DNA from: Ehretia macrophylla
Lineage: Eukaryota; Streptophyta; Magnoliopsida; Boraginales; Ehretiaceae
Direction: 5' to 3'
Assembly: GCA_037974665.1 (NCBI GenBank)
Contig: CM075780.1
Coordinates: forward strand, 53,113,594-53,177,593
DNA length: 64,000 nucleotides
Below are positions 34,067 to 46,219 of this stretch, piece by piece (positions within the stretch are counted from its first letter, which is position 1; every line of letters begins with the position of its first letter). Below the pieces are notes generated by a model that was given only the letters and a program-made list of their open reading frames with translations, did no database searches and was not told the DNA's origin. The translations under genes and the position numbers were made by a program.

Positions 34067-36535
34067 TGTAACGCCCGGGAAATTTCATCACATTATTAAA
34101 TAACTGTTACATATTTACTTGAGCATTCTTATGTGCATTCCCTTTCTTGCTTATTTGTTAATTAGTGGGCACTATTCACAAGAAAATTCAACTATCTCAA
34201 TTGCTCAGTTTAATAATTTTCCTAGATAGCATGACTTATAAAAGGAATTGGGAACTTATAATTTTGAGCTTTAGAGGTCGGAAACTTACATTTGAAAAAT
34301 GATTAATGCTTCGTTGAATAGTGTTACGTTAGTATAAACATTGGTTTCAAACTAGTTAGCAATTAATTGGAGTTTCAAGCTTATTTGACCAAGTAATGCT
34401 AGCATTTGACCATTAATAAAACACCTACACATACATATATATCTAATATACCATAAATGCATACAATACTCATCAAAACAAAACAAAAATTACCTAAACT
34501 ACCCCTCCCCAAACCCGATAGCCCTAGGAGGAAGAAAGGAGAAAAAATTTCATGATCCAACCTTGCATTTGACCTCTTGGCTTGCTTTGGAAGATTTTTG
34601 GAGCACTTGGGAGCTTAAGCCACTTGCCTACCACATTTAAATAGTGACGGAGTTGCATTTATTTGAGTTTAAAGTTTATGTCAACTCTTTAAATTTTGTG
34701 ATTTGTTGGAATTAGCTATTGAAATGCTTAGATATGGTGTTATACATGCTTTATATATAGTTTAGACTATGCTTGAGTAGCTTGTTAGTAAATTCCATGG
34801 TTGAAGCTTGAATTGCTCAAAGAAGATTATGAATAGTGATGAATTTTAGGGTTTTGATATAACTTGCTATTTAGAATGAATCGATGCTTCCTTTAGGTGC
34901 TCTAGACATTAATGAAACTAGTTAGAAGCTCATGTGTAGTTAATTTTCCCGAATTTGAGTTAAAATGCAAAATTAGCTAACTTTTAAAAGGGAGTTTTTC
35001 ACAAAACATAATCCGGGCATGTTTGGACTTTAGATTAGGTATCTTTGGGTCATGCAAGCACTTTTGGTACTTTTGTTGCGTTAAATTGGGGTCCGAATAA
35101 GGTAGGTGTAGTTAAAACCCACTCGGGGCCTTTCTTAGCTTTTACCTCCAAAGCGGGTTTTCAAGGCCTAGGTAGGTGTCTTTTGGCCTTCCTAGGAATG
35201 TAGAATGATTGGATTGTGGATTTGAAATCTTGAATTTTATGTGGGAAAAGAATTTCATAGTTAACAAAGGGGAAAAAGTGATCAAGGATGCCTTTGTGTT
35301 TGTATGAGGTCATAGATGTGTTGTTATGTGTCTATATGCTTGTCTAATAGATAAACATGCTAATTGAAGAGTTTACGAAAAAATATGTTATTTGTCTCAT
35401 TTATGTTTATATCGTTACTCTGTGCATATTATGGTTAATTATGAAGGCGGCCTACTTTGTCGTCCCTCTTATATGATATTTGATGATCTTGGTTCTCGTG
35501 GACTTGATTCGGGGTTGCGAACCTATTCTAGCATGGTAGTATCGAATAACACAGGCGGCATCGGGCTTGCTGTGCTCCCTCTACTACCATGGTTTCCCAG
35601 TCCCTTTCTTGCTGAGGTATACTCCTCTACCCCAGAGGCATAGTTCACCTCGTTGGGGCATATGGACCTACCTCGAGAGATATGGGTCATAGGATCGGGG
35701 TACATCCGGAGTACCTCATTATGGAAGAATAAGGGATTTGTCGGTAGTTGCTTGAAGATCTTAGCTCGTGGTTCGTGATTGAAAGACAAGTGGAACCGTA
35801 TCCTTTTTATATGTAGTTAAATACTTGTCTATCTAGTTTTGTTACTTCGTGTTGTATATATGGCTATCTTTGTTGCATATCATGTTGCACGCCCCAATAT
35901 GCTACAATACTTCTTTCCCTGGGCAACATTGTTGCTCACTTCTCATTTAACATGTTTCAGGAGACGCTGAGGTGAACCCCCAGCTAGTAGCATTAGAAAA
36001 AGAAGAAGAAGTTCAATTAGAACAACTTATGTGATTCCTTGTGTGTTGAGGTTGGCTATTACATGCAGCTTGTGTGAAAGATGTTAGATGATGTTCATTT
36101 TGAGACCTTTGTGGTCTTATATGTATTGTTGGTCGACTTAGTAGTTTTAGTAAAGTTGTAATCTTGTTGGCATAGTAGTTGGTTTGTAATAACTGATAAT
36201 GGACTTTATTTCTTTGTTGCATGCTTGTGTGTCAAGTAGTTCGAATGTTGAACTTAGCCTATAAGTATAAAATACTACTTCTAGCTTGGAATTTAGAGAA
36301 ATGTCCTGCATGCTTGTGTGATATTTAGTTGTTATTCCAAGGCTTGGTTGGCCTTAAGGAGTTGGTTGGCTATGTTAATATTGAAGGATGGGTTGTATGA
36401 GTTGTTTGATTGTAGTTCAGGACCTGTATGTGTCTATTTACAGGTACTAGTTTAGTTCACGGTACAAATGAGACTCTGTCCATGCAACGGGTCCGAACTT
36501 GACCCATAGTGTGGGATTGGGTTCGGGGCGTTACA
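34067..36535 (+). repeat. Element B 3' LTR
   Basis: Starts TGTAACGCCCGGG and ends GGGGCGTTACA, 2469 bp. Collinear with the 5' LTR with scattered substitutions and small indels. Confidence 0.93.
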
Positions 36536-36540
36536 CATAT

Positions 36541-38176
36541 TCTTTAATTATCAAAAATATCAAATCCATACAAATATATATATATCACTAAAGAAAATAT
36601 AATGTTCCTACAAAAACTCACTAAACCATGTTTTGACCTAAAAACTCACAAATATAAATATATATTTTTTTATCTTTTTGTTATGATTAAGAAAAAATAA
36701 AAGCATATGTCTTTTTTTTTTATTTTAAAAAAAAAAATCCTCACTAAACCACCAAAATTTTTACTAAAGCCAAAACACCTACCAAAACTTCCCATCCACC
36801 AAAACCTGTACATATTCCCACCAAAATTTTCACTTCACCAAAATACCCACCAAAACTTCTCACCCACCAAAATTTCAAGGGCATCAAAACTATCTCGCAC
36901 CAAAACTTCTCATTGGACCCAATTTCAATTGCACCTAAAACTTCAAAGAAGCAACCAGGTAACAATCAGGTATATGTTTATGTGATCTCTCTCACATAGA
37001 CACTCTATAATGAATTGGGACTAATTGCAAAAGTTGTAGAACCGAGATACCAACAAGCGCAAATTCATTGGTCAAATAAAGAGAATTACAAGCTAAAAAT
37101 ATGTAAGAAAGTTGAAATGAAGAAGATTATCTCTCTCGGCCCTTTCACCGTGCCTATTTTTATGCTATATATACATAACTATTACATCACTGGTGTGTGT
37201 TTCACCATGCCTATTCTTATGCTATATATATATATATATATATAACAGATCAATTGTGCCTTAGTTGCTTAAGCCACGTACTCCTTCAAATATCTAGGTG
37301 TTACTCTTGCTCTTTGATTTCTTCTGGGCACTTGAGCTGATGATTGAGTTTGATTTAAATTCTGATTTGGGCTAGTCATAACACACTCTTTCTCTAGATA
37401 CATACGAATACAGCTCTATTACGTATGTATCCCTACATTTTCAGGTAATTTTCTCATTTTCAACCGTTTAATTCTACTTTTTTGTAAGCTAAATTAGTTT
37501 AGTTATGTAACGATGTTACTAAAATATAAGAGAATACAGAATTAAGAAGGAACAACAGAGACATTTTTTATTAAATTTAGTAGGAATTACAAAGGATAGT
37601 GCTAATTTTTAGTGGAAATTGGTAAACTCCACAAGACATAGAAAATAAGAAGAACAATTGGCTAATAATTTTCTGGTGCCCTCAGCTAATGCGTCTCTTC
37701 TATTTATAAGTTGCTCTCTCATAGCTTCTAAGGTGTAACGAATTCTTCCAGTTGCTTTGGCATGCTTTTGATGTGTGAGCTTCTCCGTAACTGAACAGAT
37801 TCACCAATTTGTTGCTGCTGGTTATTTTCCCTGCTTCTAGATTCTTTTTAGGCAATTTTTAGATGGTTCACATTGCTTGCCTTTGTTGGGAGGTGCTAAC
37901 ATTGCATTCATGACAAGTTACTTCTGATTACTCATAGCTTAAGCCAACGATGATGAAATCAGATTATTTTTGTAACCGCGATCACTTAGTCTATCAATGA
38001 TTTTCGTTTATATTATTAATTCAAACCATGTCAGGGAAATTCATTTTATTTGCCTTGTTTGAGTGGTAGGAAGGAGATTATATTGTGTGACCACTGGCTT
38101 CCAGTTGCAGGATAAGATTTTTTATCTTACTTGTAGAATGTTGATGTTATACATGTCCTCTACATTTCTTTACAGG
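36541..38176. other. CACTA interior, with CCAAAA-type repeats
   Basis: 36745-36930 is a degenerate array of ACCAAAACTTCC/ACCAAAATTTC phrases. A CACCATGCC/CACCGTGCC-plus-TATATA phrase occurs twice near 37145 and 37200. The rest may be leader and intron of the plus-strand TNPA-like gene; an acceptor TTTACAG ends at 38176. Confidence 0.45.
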
Positions 38177-38480
38177 TATTGAATGCATAAGAAGATGTCA
38201 GCCTATGAGAAACAAAGATTAAAGAGAATTGAAAGGAATAGAGCAAGAATGAAGGCTTTGGGTTTGACAACAATGGCTAAATCTTTGACGGGTTCTGTTC
38301 AAAATTACAAGAAAAATAGTGGGAAGAGTAGGAGTACAGAATCGGAGGGGATGGGTAAAAGAAAGATTGATGATAATTACAGGCCAGTTGAGGATGATGA
38401 GCTTCAGGGGTTAAGTTCTTTTGCTGAGGAGGATGATATTGATGATAGCAATGAGGAGCTTACGATACCTTAAAAAACCA
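38177..38480 (+). CDS. Small basic/acidic protein exon, possible first exon of TNPA-like copy 2
   Basis: After a TTTACAG acceptor at 38176, an open frame begins at 38183 or, more likely, at the internal ATG 38195 (MSAYEKQRLKRIERNRARMK). It has a basic helical N-terminus, a KKNSGKSRSTESE linker and an acidic end (EEDDIDDSNEEL), stopping at 38473. A donor-like AAG/GTAGAA lies at about 38482. N-termini of the YEKxRLxRIxxNxxRMxxLGL kind occur on plant hypothetical and En/Spm-related proteins (recollection, not searched). It could be the first coding exon of the gene that continues at 39.15 kb, with a stop gained just before the splice site, or a separate small gene. Confidence 0.45.
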
Positions 38481-39133
38481 AGGTAGAATATTTTTTTCTT
38501 TAGCAACGTAGAATCTCTGTGGGTGATTTTTTTTTTCAAAAGTTTAGTTCTCTTTTTTTTTTCTTTCCTGTTACTAGCTAGCCTGGAAGTTTATATCAAC
38601 TTGAAACCATGAAGGAATTAAATTGTTAACTTGCATAATTCATGGGGGTTTAACTCTTAGGATAAAATCTTTCAAAAAGTTTAGAGTAACTTGTTAGAAT
38701 GCTTGAGGCTTCAGCTGGCTATTTCTATGGTTATGATGGCTATGGTGAAGTGTATGTCAATGGCTATGGCTATGATAAAGTCTATGATTTCAACACCCAA
38801 AAACTTTATATTAGGTGAAAGAGATTAAAATTGAAACTCCGACCATCTAACTGGTCAAAGATGAAACTCTATTCGTGATATAGTTTTTCTTATGCTCACA
38901 ATTTTATGCTTCTTTCTTTGTAAAAGATAATGATCAGAGTTTTTCAGCTTTGAGTTCAAAATTTTCAACTAATAGCCCTAAGGAACCGATCAAATACTCC
39001 ATCATCCTCAAATGGGAAAGGCCCCTAACAATCAAGATCATTCAAGTAATTGTTTTTTGATTCATTTATCAAGCATTTAGAAACTAACAGTACTATGATT
39101 CATTTATTATTAATTATTTTTGTGTAACAATAA

Positions 39134-40796
39134 TAAGAAACTATTGCAAAAAGAAAGACTCGTGGCAAAAATAGGTGCAAACAAATTTGGCACTTGGATG
39201 ATGACAAACGAATTAGAATCGAATATAATAATGACGTGCAATCTATTAGGGATGGATCGGTTGATTTAGCTACTTGTCTCGAATCAGTTGTTCGAATGGG
39301 CTACTATTGTTCCATAGCTAAAAACGATTTGAGACACATCATCAAAGACAATCACACGAATGAGAAATTTATTAGTTACTTGAAGGTTAATGCCAACATA
39401 CTCTTCTCTAAATTTCAATGTTTTTAGCTATACTTTAGGTTTATATTTCTATGTATGCTCTTTTTATACTAATTAGTCTTATATGTGGTAGGAGTGTTAT
39501 ATTTTTCCTAATGATAAGACAAAGTATGAAAAGTGCATACATTATGTGCTTGGCTCTATTGGCGTGAAATGGAGGAACCATAAACATGACTTAAGGAAAA
39601 AAATAAACAAGTATGTGGAGGAAGGAAAATCCAAAGAAGAAATTCATGTTATTATTCTAGAAGAGGTAGAGGATACTCAGTGGATAGATTTTGTCAATTA
39701 TTCTTTATCCAAGGAGGCCAAAGTAAGTACCATGACATTGACTTTTGATATATGTAGTTATAGTTGTCATGATTAAGTTAGTCCTATAACTTTGATGTTT
39801 ATATTGGCAAGCAAAATCAGATCAAGCAAAAAAGGATAGGAGCAAGCAAACAGAAGTTCACACATTGGGTAGATAGAGTTATGCACAAAAGGAGAATGCT
39901 ATGGTATTTGAAACCATATCTCTTAGATTTGTTAGAATTTCACATTAAACGACTAACCTTACAATTAAACTTACATATGTTATCTTGTAAGAAATAGAGC
40001 AAGGTGGACCAGTGAGTCCCATTGTTTTTTATCAAGAAACACACAAGAGCAAAAATGATGAAATAAATCCAACTTCTACGAACATTTTGGTAATTGTTTT
40101 CTTGCTTTTTGGATAAATTTTTGTTATTTTAATATGAAATGGACCATATATTTTTTTTGCACATTGCAATTTTTTAATGCTCAACTAGCTTTATTCAACT
40201 ACAACACACTTCTAATGAAAGGTGTTTACTTTCATTTGGACTTTGTATCAATGCAATTAAGCATAGGGTATATAACTTTATTTTGATTTAGCATGCTAGT
40301 TGATATTCTATCTTAAATTCAGAGTATTATTTTCTTTTATTGCTCTATAACAATTTCATGATGCATTTATTCTAGTCTTTTCTTTGATTTGTACAAGTTG
40401 TATAAAACTTGATTTGAGTCTGAAAATGTCTAGGATGAATGCGAGTCTCTCAAGAAGCAAAGAATCTCACCTGGAGTTGATGTTATCGACTTAGAGAATG
40501 AGAGCATTCGTGAAGTACAAGGCCCGGAACACTCTGGTCATGTTAGAGGGGCAGGGCGGGGACCTACCCCTTCACCATTCTTGGGCTCTAGGCGGCATGG
40601 TATGTCTAATGATTTAAGAAGTTTGTTGGCTGAAGTTCAAATTTTGAAGAAACGTGATGAGGAGATGGAGGCACAATTAGTAGTTGAACGTGCTAAGATG
40701 GAGGCACAATTAGTTGCTGAGCGAGCTAAGCATGACAAGACTGAGGCACATCTCAATAGGCTACAGGAAAAGCTTAACTTATACTTGAGCAGGTAA
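39134..40796 (+). pseudogene. TNPA-like (Transposase_24-like) gene, copy 2
   Basis: Exons on the plus strand parallel copy 1. About 39134-39385: KTRGKNRCKQIWHLDDDKRI, IRIEYNNDVQ, MGYYCSIAKNDLR, ending at a donor GTTAATGCC identical to copy 1. 39492-39722 is exactly 231 nt, the same length as exon 3 of copy 1: YIFPNDKTKYEKC, GSIGVKWRNHKHDLRKKI, TQWIDFVNYSLSKEAK. Near 39810 a QTEVHTLG block resembles QTETHIGG but has a stop. The last exon (40434-40796) has PEHSGHVRGAGRGPTPS and a long coiled coil with a repeated MEAQLVVERAK / MEAQLVAERAK, ending LYLSR. Shared intron positions show the copies are paralogs. Stops suggest decay. Confidence 0.78.
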
Positions 40797-41645
40797 AACG
40801 AGAGTTTTTATACATCTTATTATGCTATTACTTTTTAGACAACGAAATTCTACATTATTATGTGTTTGTGGGTTGTAATAGATATTCTTTTATCTATACA
40901 AACACATAGGTTGTTTTGAAGTCAATTAGTTGCTAACAACTAGCCAGTATGAAAGCAATATGGAACATTTGGCCATTTGGGTTGTTTTTGGAGTCAATGC
41001 TTTGCTTAGTTGGGTTGTGTGGGTTTATTGAGTAGGACATTGTCTTATGCATAGGGTTTAAATGGGATCTTTTGGGGTCATTATAGTTTACAACTAGTTT
41101 GGATGGGTTCATAGAACGATTTTGAGGGGGGGTGGTGTGGGTGTTCATGAGTAGTAGTAGTGAGGTGGAGAAGGTAGAGGGGCATTGATTGTGCAAGGAT
41201 ATTATAGCCTACAGTTGGCTTCAGTTTAATTAAATCTCTCTGCTAAGGGAAAAACCTTTATTATGAGCATTTTGATTCACTTATAGTTTAATTTTACTCT
41301 TCATGATCTACAATTGATCTTAATAGCAAACGTGTACACTGCTAGCAGCGTTAATGGCATACATGGTAATATGACTTTTTTTATTATGATCTAAAGATGT
41401 AATTCAAAATTAATGAGTAACATTATATTATCCTTGCCTTGTAACCTCAATTGAGATTGTTCATTCTGTTTTTTTTTCTCAGTAGTTTTCCTCTATTGTT
41501 ATATTTTAGTCATTCTTACACATGCATAATAAGCGACGAGAGTTTTTATACATCTTATTTTGTTACATGTTGAACTAAACTTTACTTTTTAGACAATTAA
41601 ATTCTACATTATTATGTGTTTGGGGGTTGTAGTAGATACTCTTTG
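40797..41645. repeat. Direct repeat pair flanking a 640-bp spacer, 3' of TNPA-like copy 2
   Basis: 40798-40893 and 41534-41645 share GAGAGTTTTTATACATCTTA, ACTTTTTAGACAA and ATTCTACATTATTATGTGTT in order. The first copy directly follows the stop codon, so it is the 3' untranslated region. The spacer between the copies has no recognised gene. Confidence 0.7.
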
Positions 41646-41866
41646 TTAAAAACTTTTTCAGCTAATGAATCTTTTGCCTCGTGATCAATTCTCATCAAAA
41701 GGCAAGATTCTGCACTTTGTAGATTGTTTCTGCTTTTCGAGTGGAGGTATGATATTGCAATTTCTATGTTTTTACATGCTCTTTCTAGATCCTTTTAATC
41801 TATTGGGGGAAGAAAACTACCTGGTAAGATTAACAATAGATATTTAAACAAACTAAAAGCTTAACT

Positions 41867-44855
41867 TGTAACACCCGTGCCCTGAGGGACTATTATTTAT
41901 TATATTTAATTATCATAATTACATAATGGCCCTTATTTGACATTTATTTGTTTTTATATACTTAAATTTCTATGTTTGATTGAGCCTGGGTGAAATTTTA
42001 AACTACTTTATTTTTTGAATTTGATATTTTTTTCTTGAACAATACTGTATTTAATATATTCGTTCATTGGCGAAATGTGCATTGCATGTCTTGAGTGCGA
42101 GATAAAAATAGAAAAGTAATGTGCGCGATGAATAGAAACTACTATTATTTTTGGACTATTAGTGTTTTAGGGCCTTTGGCATTTTAATTAGACCCTACCA
42201 AGTTTCTTTGAGCCCAATAGCAATTTTAATTAAGCCAACCACTTAATCCCATCTAGATATATAATATACATACTTATATATATATGTTATAACATAATAC
42301 AAAGCAAACTTATTAAAATAGAAAGAAAAAAGAATCAGACCAAGCAGAAGCAAGAAACGTGAGGCCATTGAGCTAGGGCTTGATGTTTTTCTTCAATTTT
42401 TAGCCATTTTAGCCAAGATCAAAGGTGTCTCTAGCTAATTTTCTTCTATTTCCTCGCTATACAAGGTGAGGGATCATATTATTTGCACTTTTTTTTGATT
42501 ATTTTGCTATATGTATGTATGCCATGTTGTAGATAAATGATCAAAGAAGCTTGAAATACATGTTTAGATAATTATTTAGTGAGTAGTGTGTAGTAGTAGC
42601 TCTCTAGTGCTTGTGGAGTGAACTCTATCATGCTCAATTAGTTGAAGCTTATATCTTGTTAACATGATCAAAAGATGAAGCTTAGGTATTTGTTTATATG
42701 TCATAGAGAATATTCTTCATTATGTGCAAAGCAAGTAATATGTATAGCATGTCAAACAAGCAGGAAATAGTTACAGTGACTTAGTGCAAAAAAATGTGAA
42801 ATCTGGACAGACTGTGCAACTGTTTTGGATAGCATATTTGAGCTAGCAAATGTTGTCAGAATTAGCTTAAATTTTTACACATTATGCCCAAGACCTTGGG
42901 CAACAAATTGTCTTTTGGGTGAAAGTTCTAATTCTATCGTTAAGGTATAGTTTTAAAGCCAAAACAGTGGGTGACTGATTCTCGCGTGGGTTCAAGGCTG
43001 GCTGTGCAATGATTTTCTAGAGGTCATAACTTGATGAGTTTAACTCCGAATTGGGAACCTTTTGAGGCTAAAACTATCTACACTTAATGAACTACACTCC
43101 TGTGCAATTTCAGAGGTTTTAGAGAACATTAATGCTGTCAAGAGAATCTGTGAGGTTAGGCTTGTGCAGTCTAGAATTTCAGCTTTTATCAATGAGTGAT
43201 TAATGTTGTTTTGGTGGTTGATTTTAGATGGTTAATGGATGATCAAAGATGGGTGAATACTTGGGAATAATGAGTGATAGTTGGGAGAGAGTGAACAAGT
43301 GAAATGAGTGTTCAATGAATAATGGTTGTATGAATGTGTGGATGTGTAAAGGATAGAGTGCATTGATTGCTAGATGTAACTGTTTGGCTGATTGGTTAGT
43401 TTAGAGTTCTTCTTCCATTTGATTGAGTTTAAGCATTTATCTAGTTCATATGTATATTGATTGAGCAATGAAGTATTGAATGCCTTGTAAATGTGTATAA
43501 CTACTTGTCATTTATTGAATTAAAGATGTAATGCTCCATGCTAGTTAATGCTTATTAGTTGCTATGAATTACTTGTGAGTTATAAATGACATGCAAAATA
43601 AGAAACGTTATAATTTTATGGTCAAGTTAGGGTACATGTTGAGCAAACGCAAGGAGAATTAGAGTGCATGTAGGCTATTTTCTTGCATGCTTGGCTTAAC
43701 CCAAGGTGATGGAGTGTTCAACCCTTTTGTGCATCTTAGTTTCTTTCATTGTTTTTAGATTATATGATTTAATTAATTGATAAAGTTATATGTACCATTT
43801 ACTTGTTATCTTGTGGTTTCTTGTGATATCTTGTGTTTCCTCGTGTTTATTTGATATTATCTTGTGAATTCTTGAATTTGTGTCAGGTTGTGCAACCTTT
43901 TCGGGCATGGTAGTGTCGAGTAACACGGGCGGCATCGGGCTTGCCGTGCTTCCTCGGCTACCATGGTTTCCTATTCCCTTTCTCGCAGAAACATACTCCC
44001 CTACCCTAGAGATATGGTTCACCTCGTTGGGGCATACGGACCTACCTCGGGAGATATGGGTCGTAGGATCGGGGTACATCCAAAATCCTATTTAGAGGAA
44101 TAAGGAGTTTGCCGGCACTTGTTTTTGAAGATCGTGGTTTATGGCTCGTGGATCGAGACTTCGTGGAACCGTATCCTTTATAAGTGGTTATTTCATGAAC
44201 TCACTACTTGTTTACATTGCCTTATTATAATACTTAATATCGTGTATTACTTAGATTGTTACTTGTATATAATTGTTGCATTGCACGAATTCCCCTATGA
44301 AAGCTTCTCGTATATTGTTCCCCTCCCTCACTGGGTATACATGATTGTATACTCACTCCTCATTACTCACTTTTCAGGTGTTGTAGTGTTAGAAGGAATG
44401 TTCGTGCTTGTGGTGCTTGGTCTTTGCTTGGGAGTCAATATGTTGTGTGGAGTGGGATTGTAAAAATGTTACTTTTGAGTTGTATGTATTCATTGAATAA
44501 AGAAATATAAATTGAGTTTAATTAGGTCATTAGATTGGTATGATAACCTGTTTTATGTAATAGGTTAGTATTATTTCAATTCCAGCATAAGCATATATGT
44601 CTAAAGAAAAAGAGTTAAGGTAGCCTTTGAATTTGGAGATATATAATTGCTTGGGTTTGTTTGTTGAGAACCAAGGCTCGAATGACCTTGAGAAGTTGTT
44701 GAATGTGTTAGACACTGTACTAGTCCACTTATATTCTGTTTGTAGGTTTTGATTTGTTCTATAAATAGGGGAGACTCCATCCGTCTTTCCTTACTTTTCG
44801 TGACTTGGGTATTGGGATCAGAAACTCCGGTCTCGAGAGGGATCGGGGTGTTACA
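41867..44855 (+). mobile_element. Solo LTR (2989 bp), chromovirus type
   Basis: Starts TGTAACACCCGTGCC and ends GATCGGGGTGTTACA, with perfect TAACT duplications on both sides (41862-41866 and 44856-44860). It has no internal region. It shares a block of about 200 bp with the element B LTR (43890-44090 versus 28090-28300), including GGGCGGCATCGGGC (43927-43940) and GCTACCATGGTTTCC, but the rest differs, so it is a related but separate family. Confidence 0.9.
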
Positions 44856-44860
44856 TAACT

Positions 44861-46219
44861 TCCACAAACTTGATGGCAGTGCATTTAAGTAGAAGCTCTG
44901 TTGTGCATGCAAAGGACTTTTTTATTATGAACCCTTGTTGTTGATCACATATATCAATTTGGTTTGGTTAGTCGAGATGCCTGTTCTATTCTATGTCAAC
45001 AAGTAGATAAACTAGTCAAGGTTTTATCATTAAACGTTAATAAATATATTTTTCTCTGAATTATTTGTTCTATACTGTTTTGTTGAAGCCCTGTTTATTA
45101 GCTTGGTTATATGCTCATCCATGCAGAACTTCCCTATGTCACTCAGCAAAAAGGACATAAAAACATCAAAAAGAAAAAACTGTTTCGCACCTCATTCATT
45201 AGTACATGATGATACATCTGATGTATAAAACTCTGTATCTTGTATGTTACTACGTTCTAACAATTGATAGCACACGATGTAAGTATTTCCTTTCACTGCC
45301 TTAAGTACTAGTAGTTCGTTTCTATTCCAGATAATCATCATCAATTGTGCATTTACCAGTCAACAGAAGTTAAACTAAAGAGGCTAATATGACACATTGA
45401 GTTCGTGAATGTTTCTTTTCACCATCAAGGGAAACGGTAGGTTTTCTTCCCTAGACCATAATAACAATGCATAGATTATGACAAAATTCATTTTGCTTCT
45501 TTTACACTTTTCCCAATGTATTCCATCATCTTTAGTTTTCAAATCAATTAGTTTGCAAAATGCTTCAGCATCGGATGATAGTAACATAGGTATGTGAATG
45601 TAGTTTGTAAGTGATATATGCATATAGACAATTGTTTTGCTAACTATACAAAATCATATGTTCATCTATTACTATTTGGTTATGTAGGAATAATAAAAAT
45701 TTAATTTTCTTTTGACTAATATTCTTCAATACTTTTAATTGACAGGTAAGCAAATTTTGAATATCATCCAATATTTTTGATCCTATACATAAATTGCAAA
45801 TTCTTGAAGGATGGTTTAAGTTTGTTGGTTAGCTAAGAACAAATGAATAGTTGAAATTTTTTTATTTTTTTGCCCTCGTATCAAGTGCTTTATATATAAA
45901 GCATGACTATTGTAACTTAATTATAACTTTTGGTTTGTACATATTAAACAATTATACTTGATTATAACTATTGTAACTTAATTTTCTTTATTGTAAATAA
46001 TCTAACTTTTGATCTGTACAAATTAAACAATTATACTTTTAAGAGCAATTTAATTTTCTTAGCTTGTTTTTGTACAATTTCTTTTCCCCTATTCTTTATC
46101 CCCAATATAATTAATTGTTACATGATCTAATATATATATAAAGTAATTATAAGTAAAAGATGCAAAATAGTATATAATAAGTAGAAGCAAAAGATGCAAA
46201 ATAGTATATAGTGTAGTAC
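44861..46219. other. CACTA interior near the right end, no gene recognised
   Basis: AT-rich. A short direct repeat (AAGCAAAAGATGCAAAATAG-like) occurs twice near 46155-46215. No protein pattern. Confidence 0.4.

Larger units (their letters stand above)
26639..36535 (+). mobile_element. Element B: full-length chromovirus inside the CACTA element
   Basis: Complete structure: 5' LTR 26639-29097, primer site, gag, protease, RT, RNase H, integrase, chromodomain-like C-terminus, polypurine tract and 3' LTR 34067-36535, flanked by perfect CATAT duplications (26634-26638 and 36536-36540). The length is 9897 bp. The chromodomain tail (KVLWDHHGVEDATWE) and 2.46-kb LTRs fit the Tekay/Del clade. Many in-frame stops make it non-autonomous. 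LTR copies are clearly similar but carry many substitutions, so it is not recent. Confidence 0.95.
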
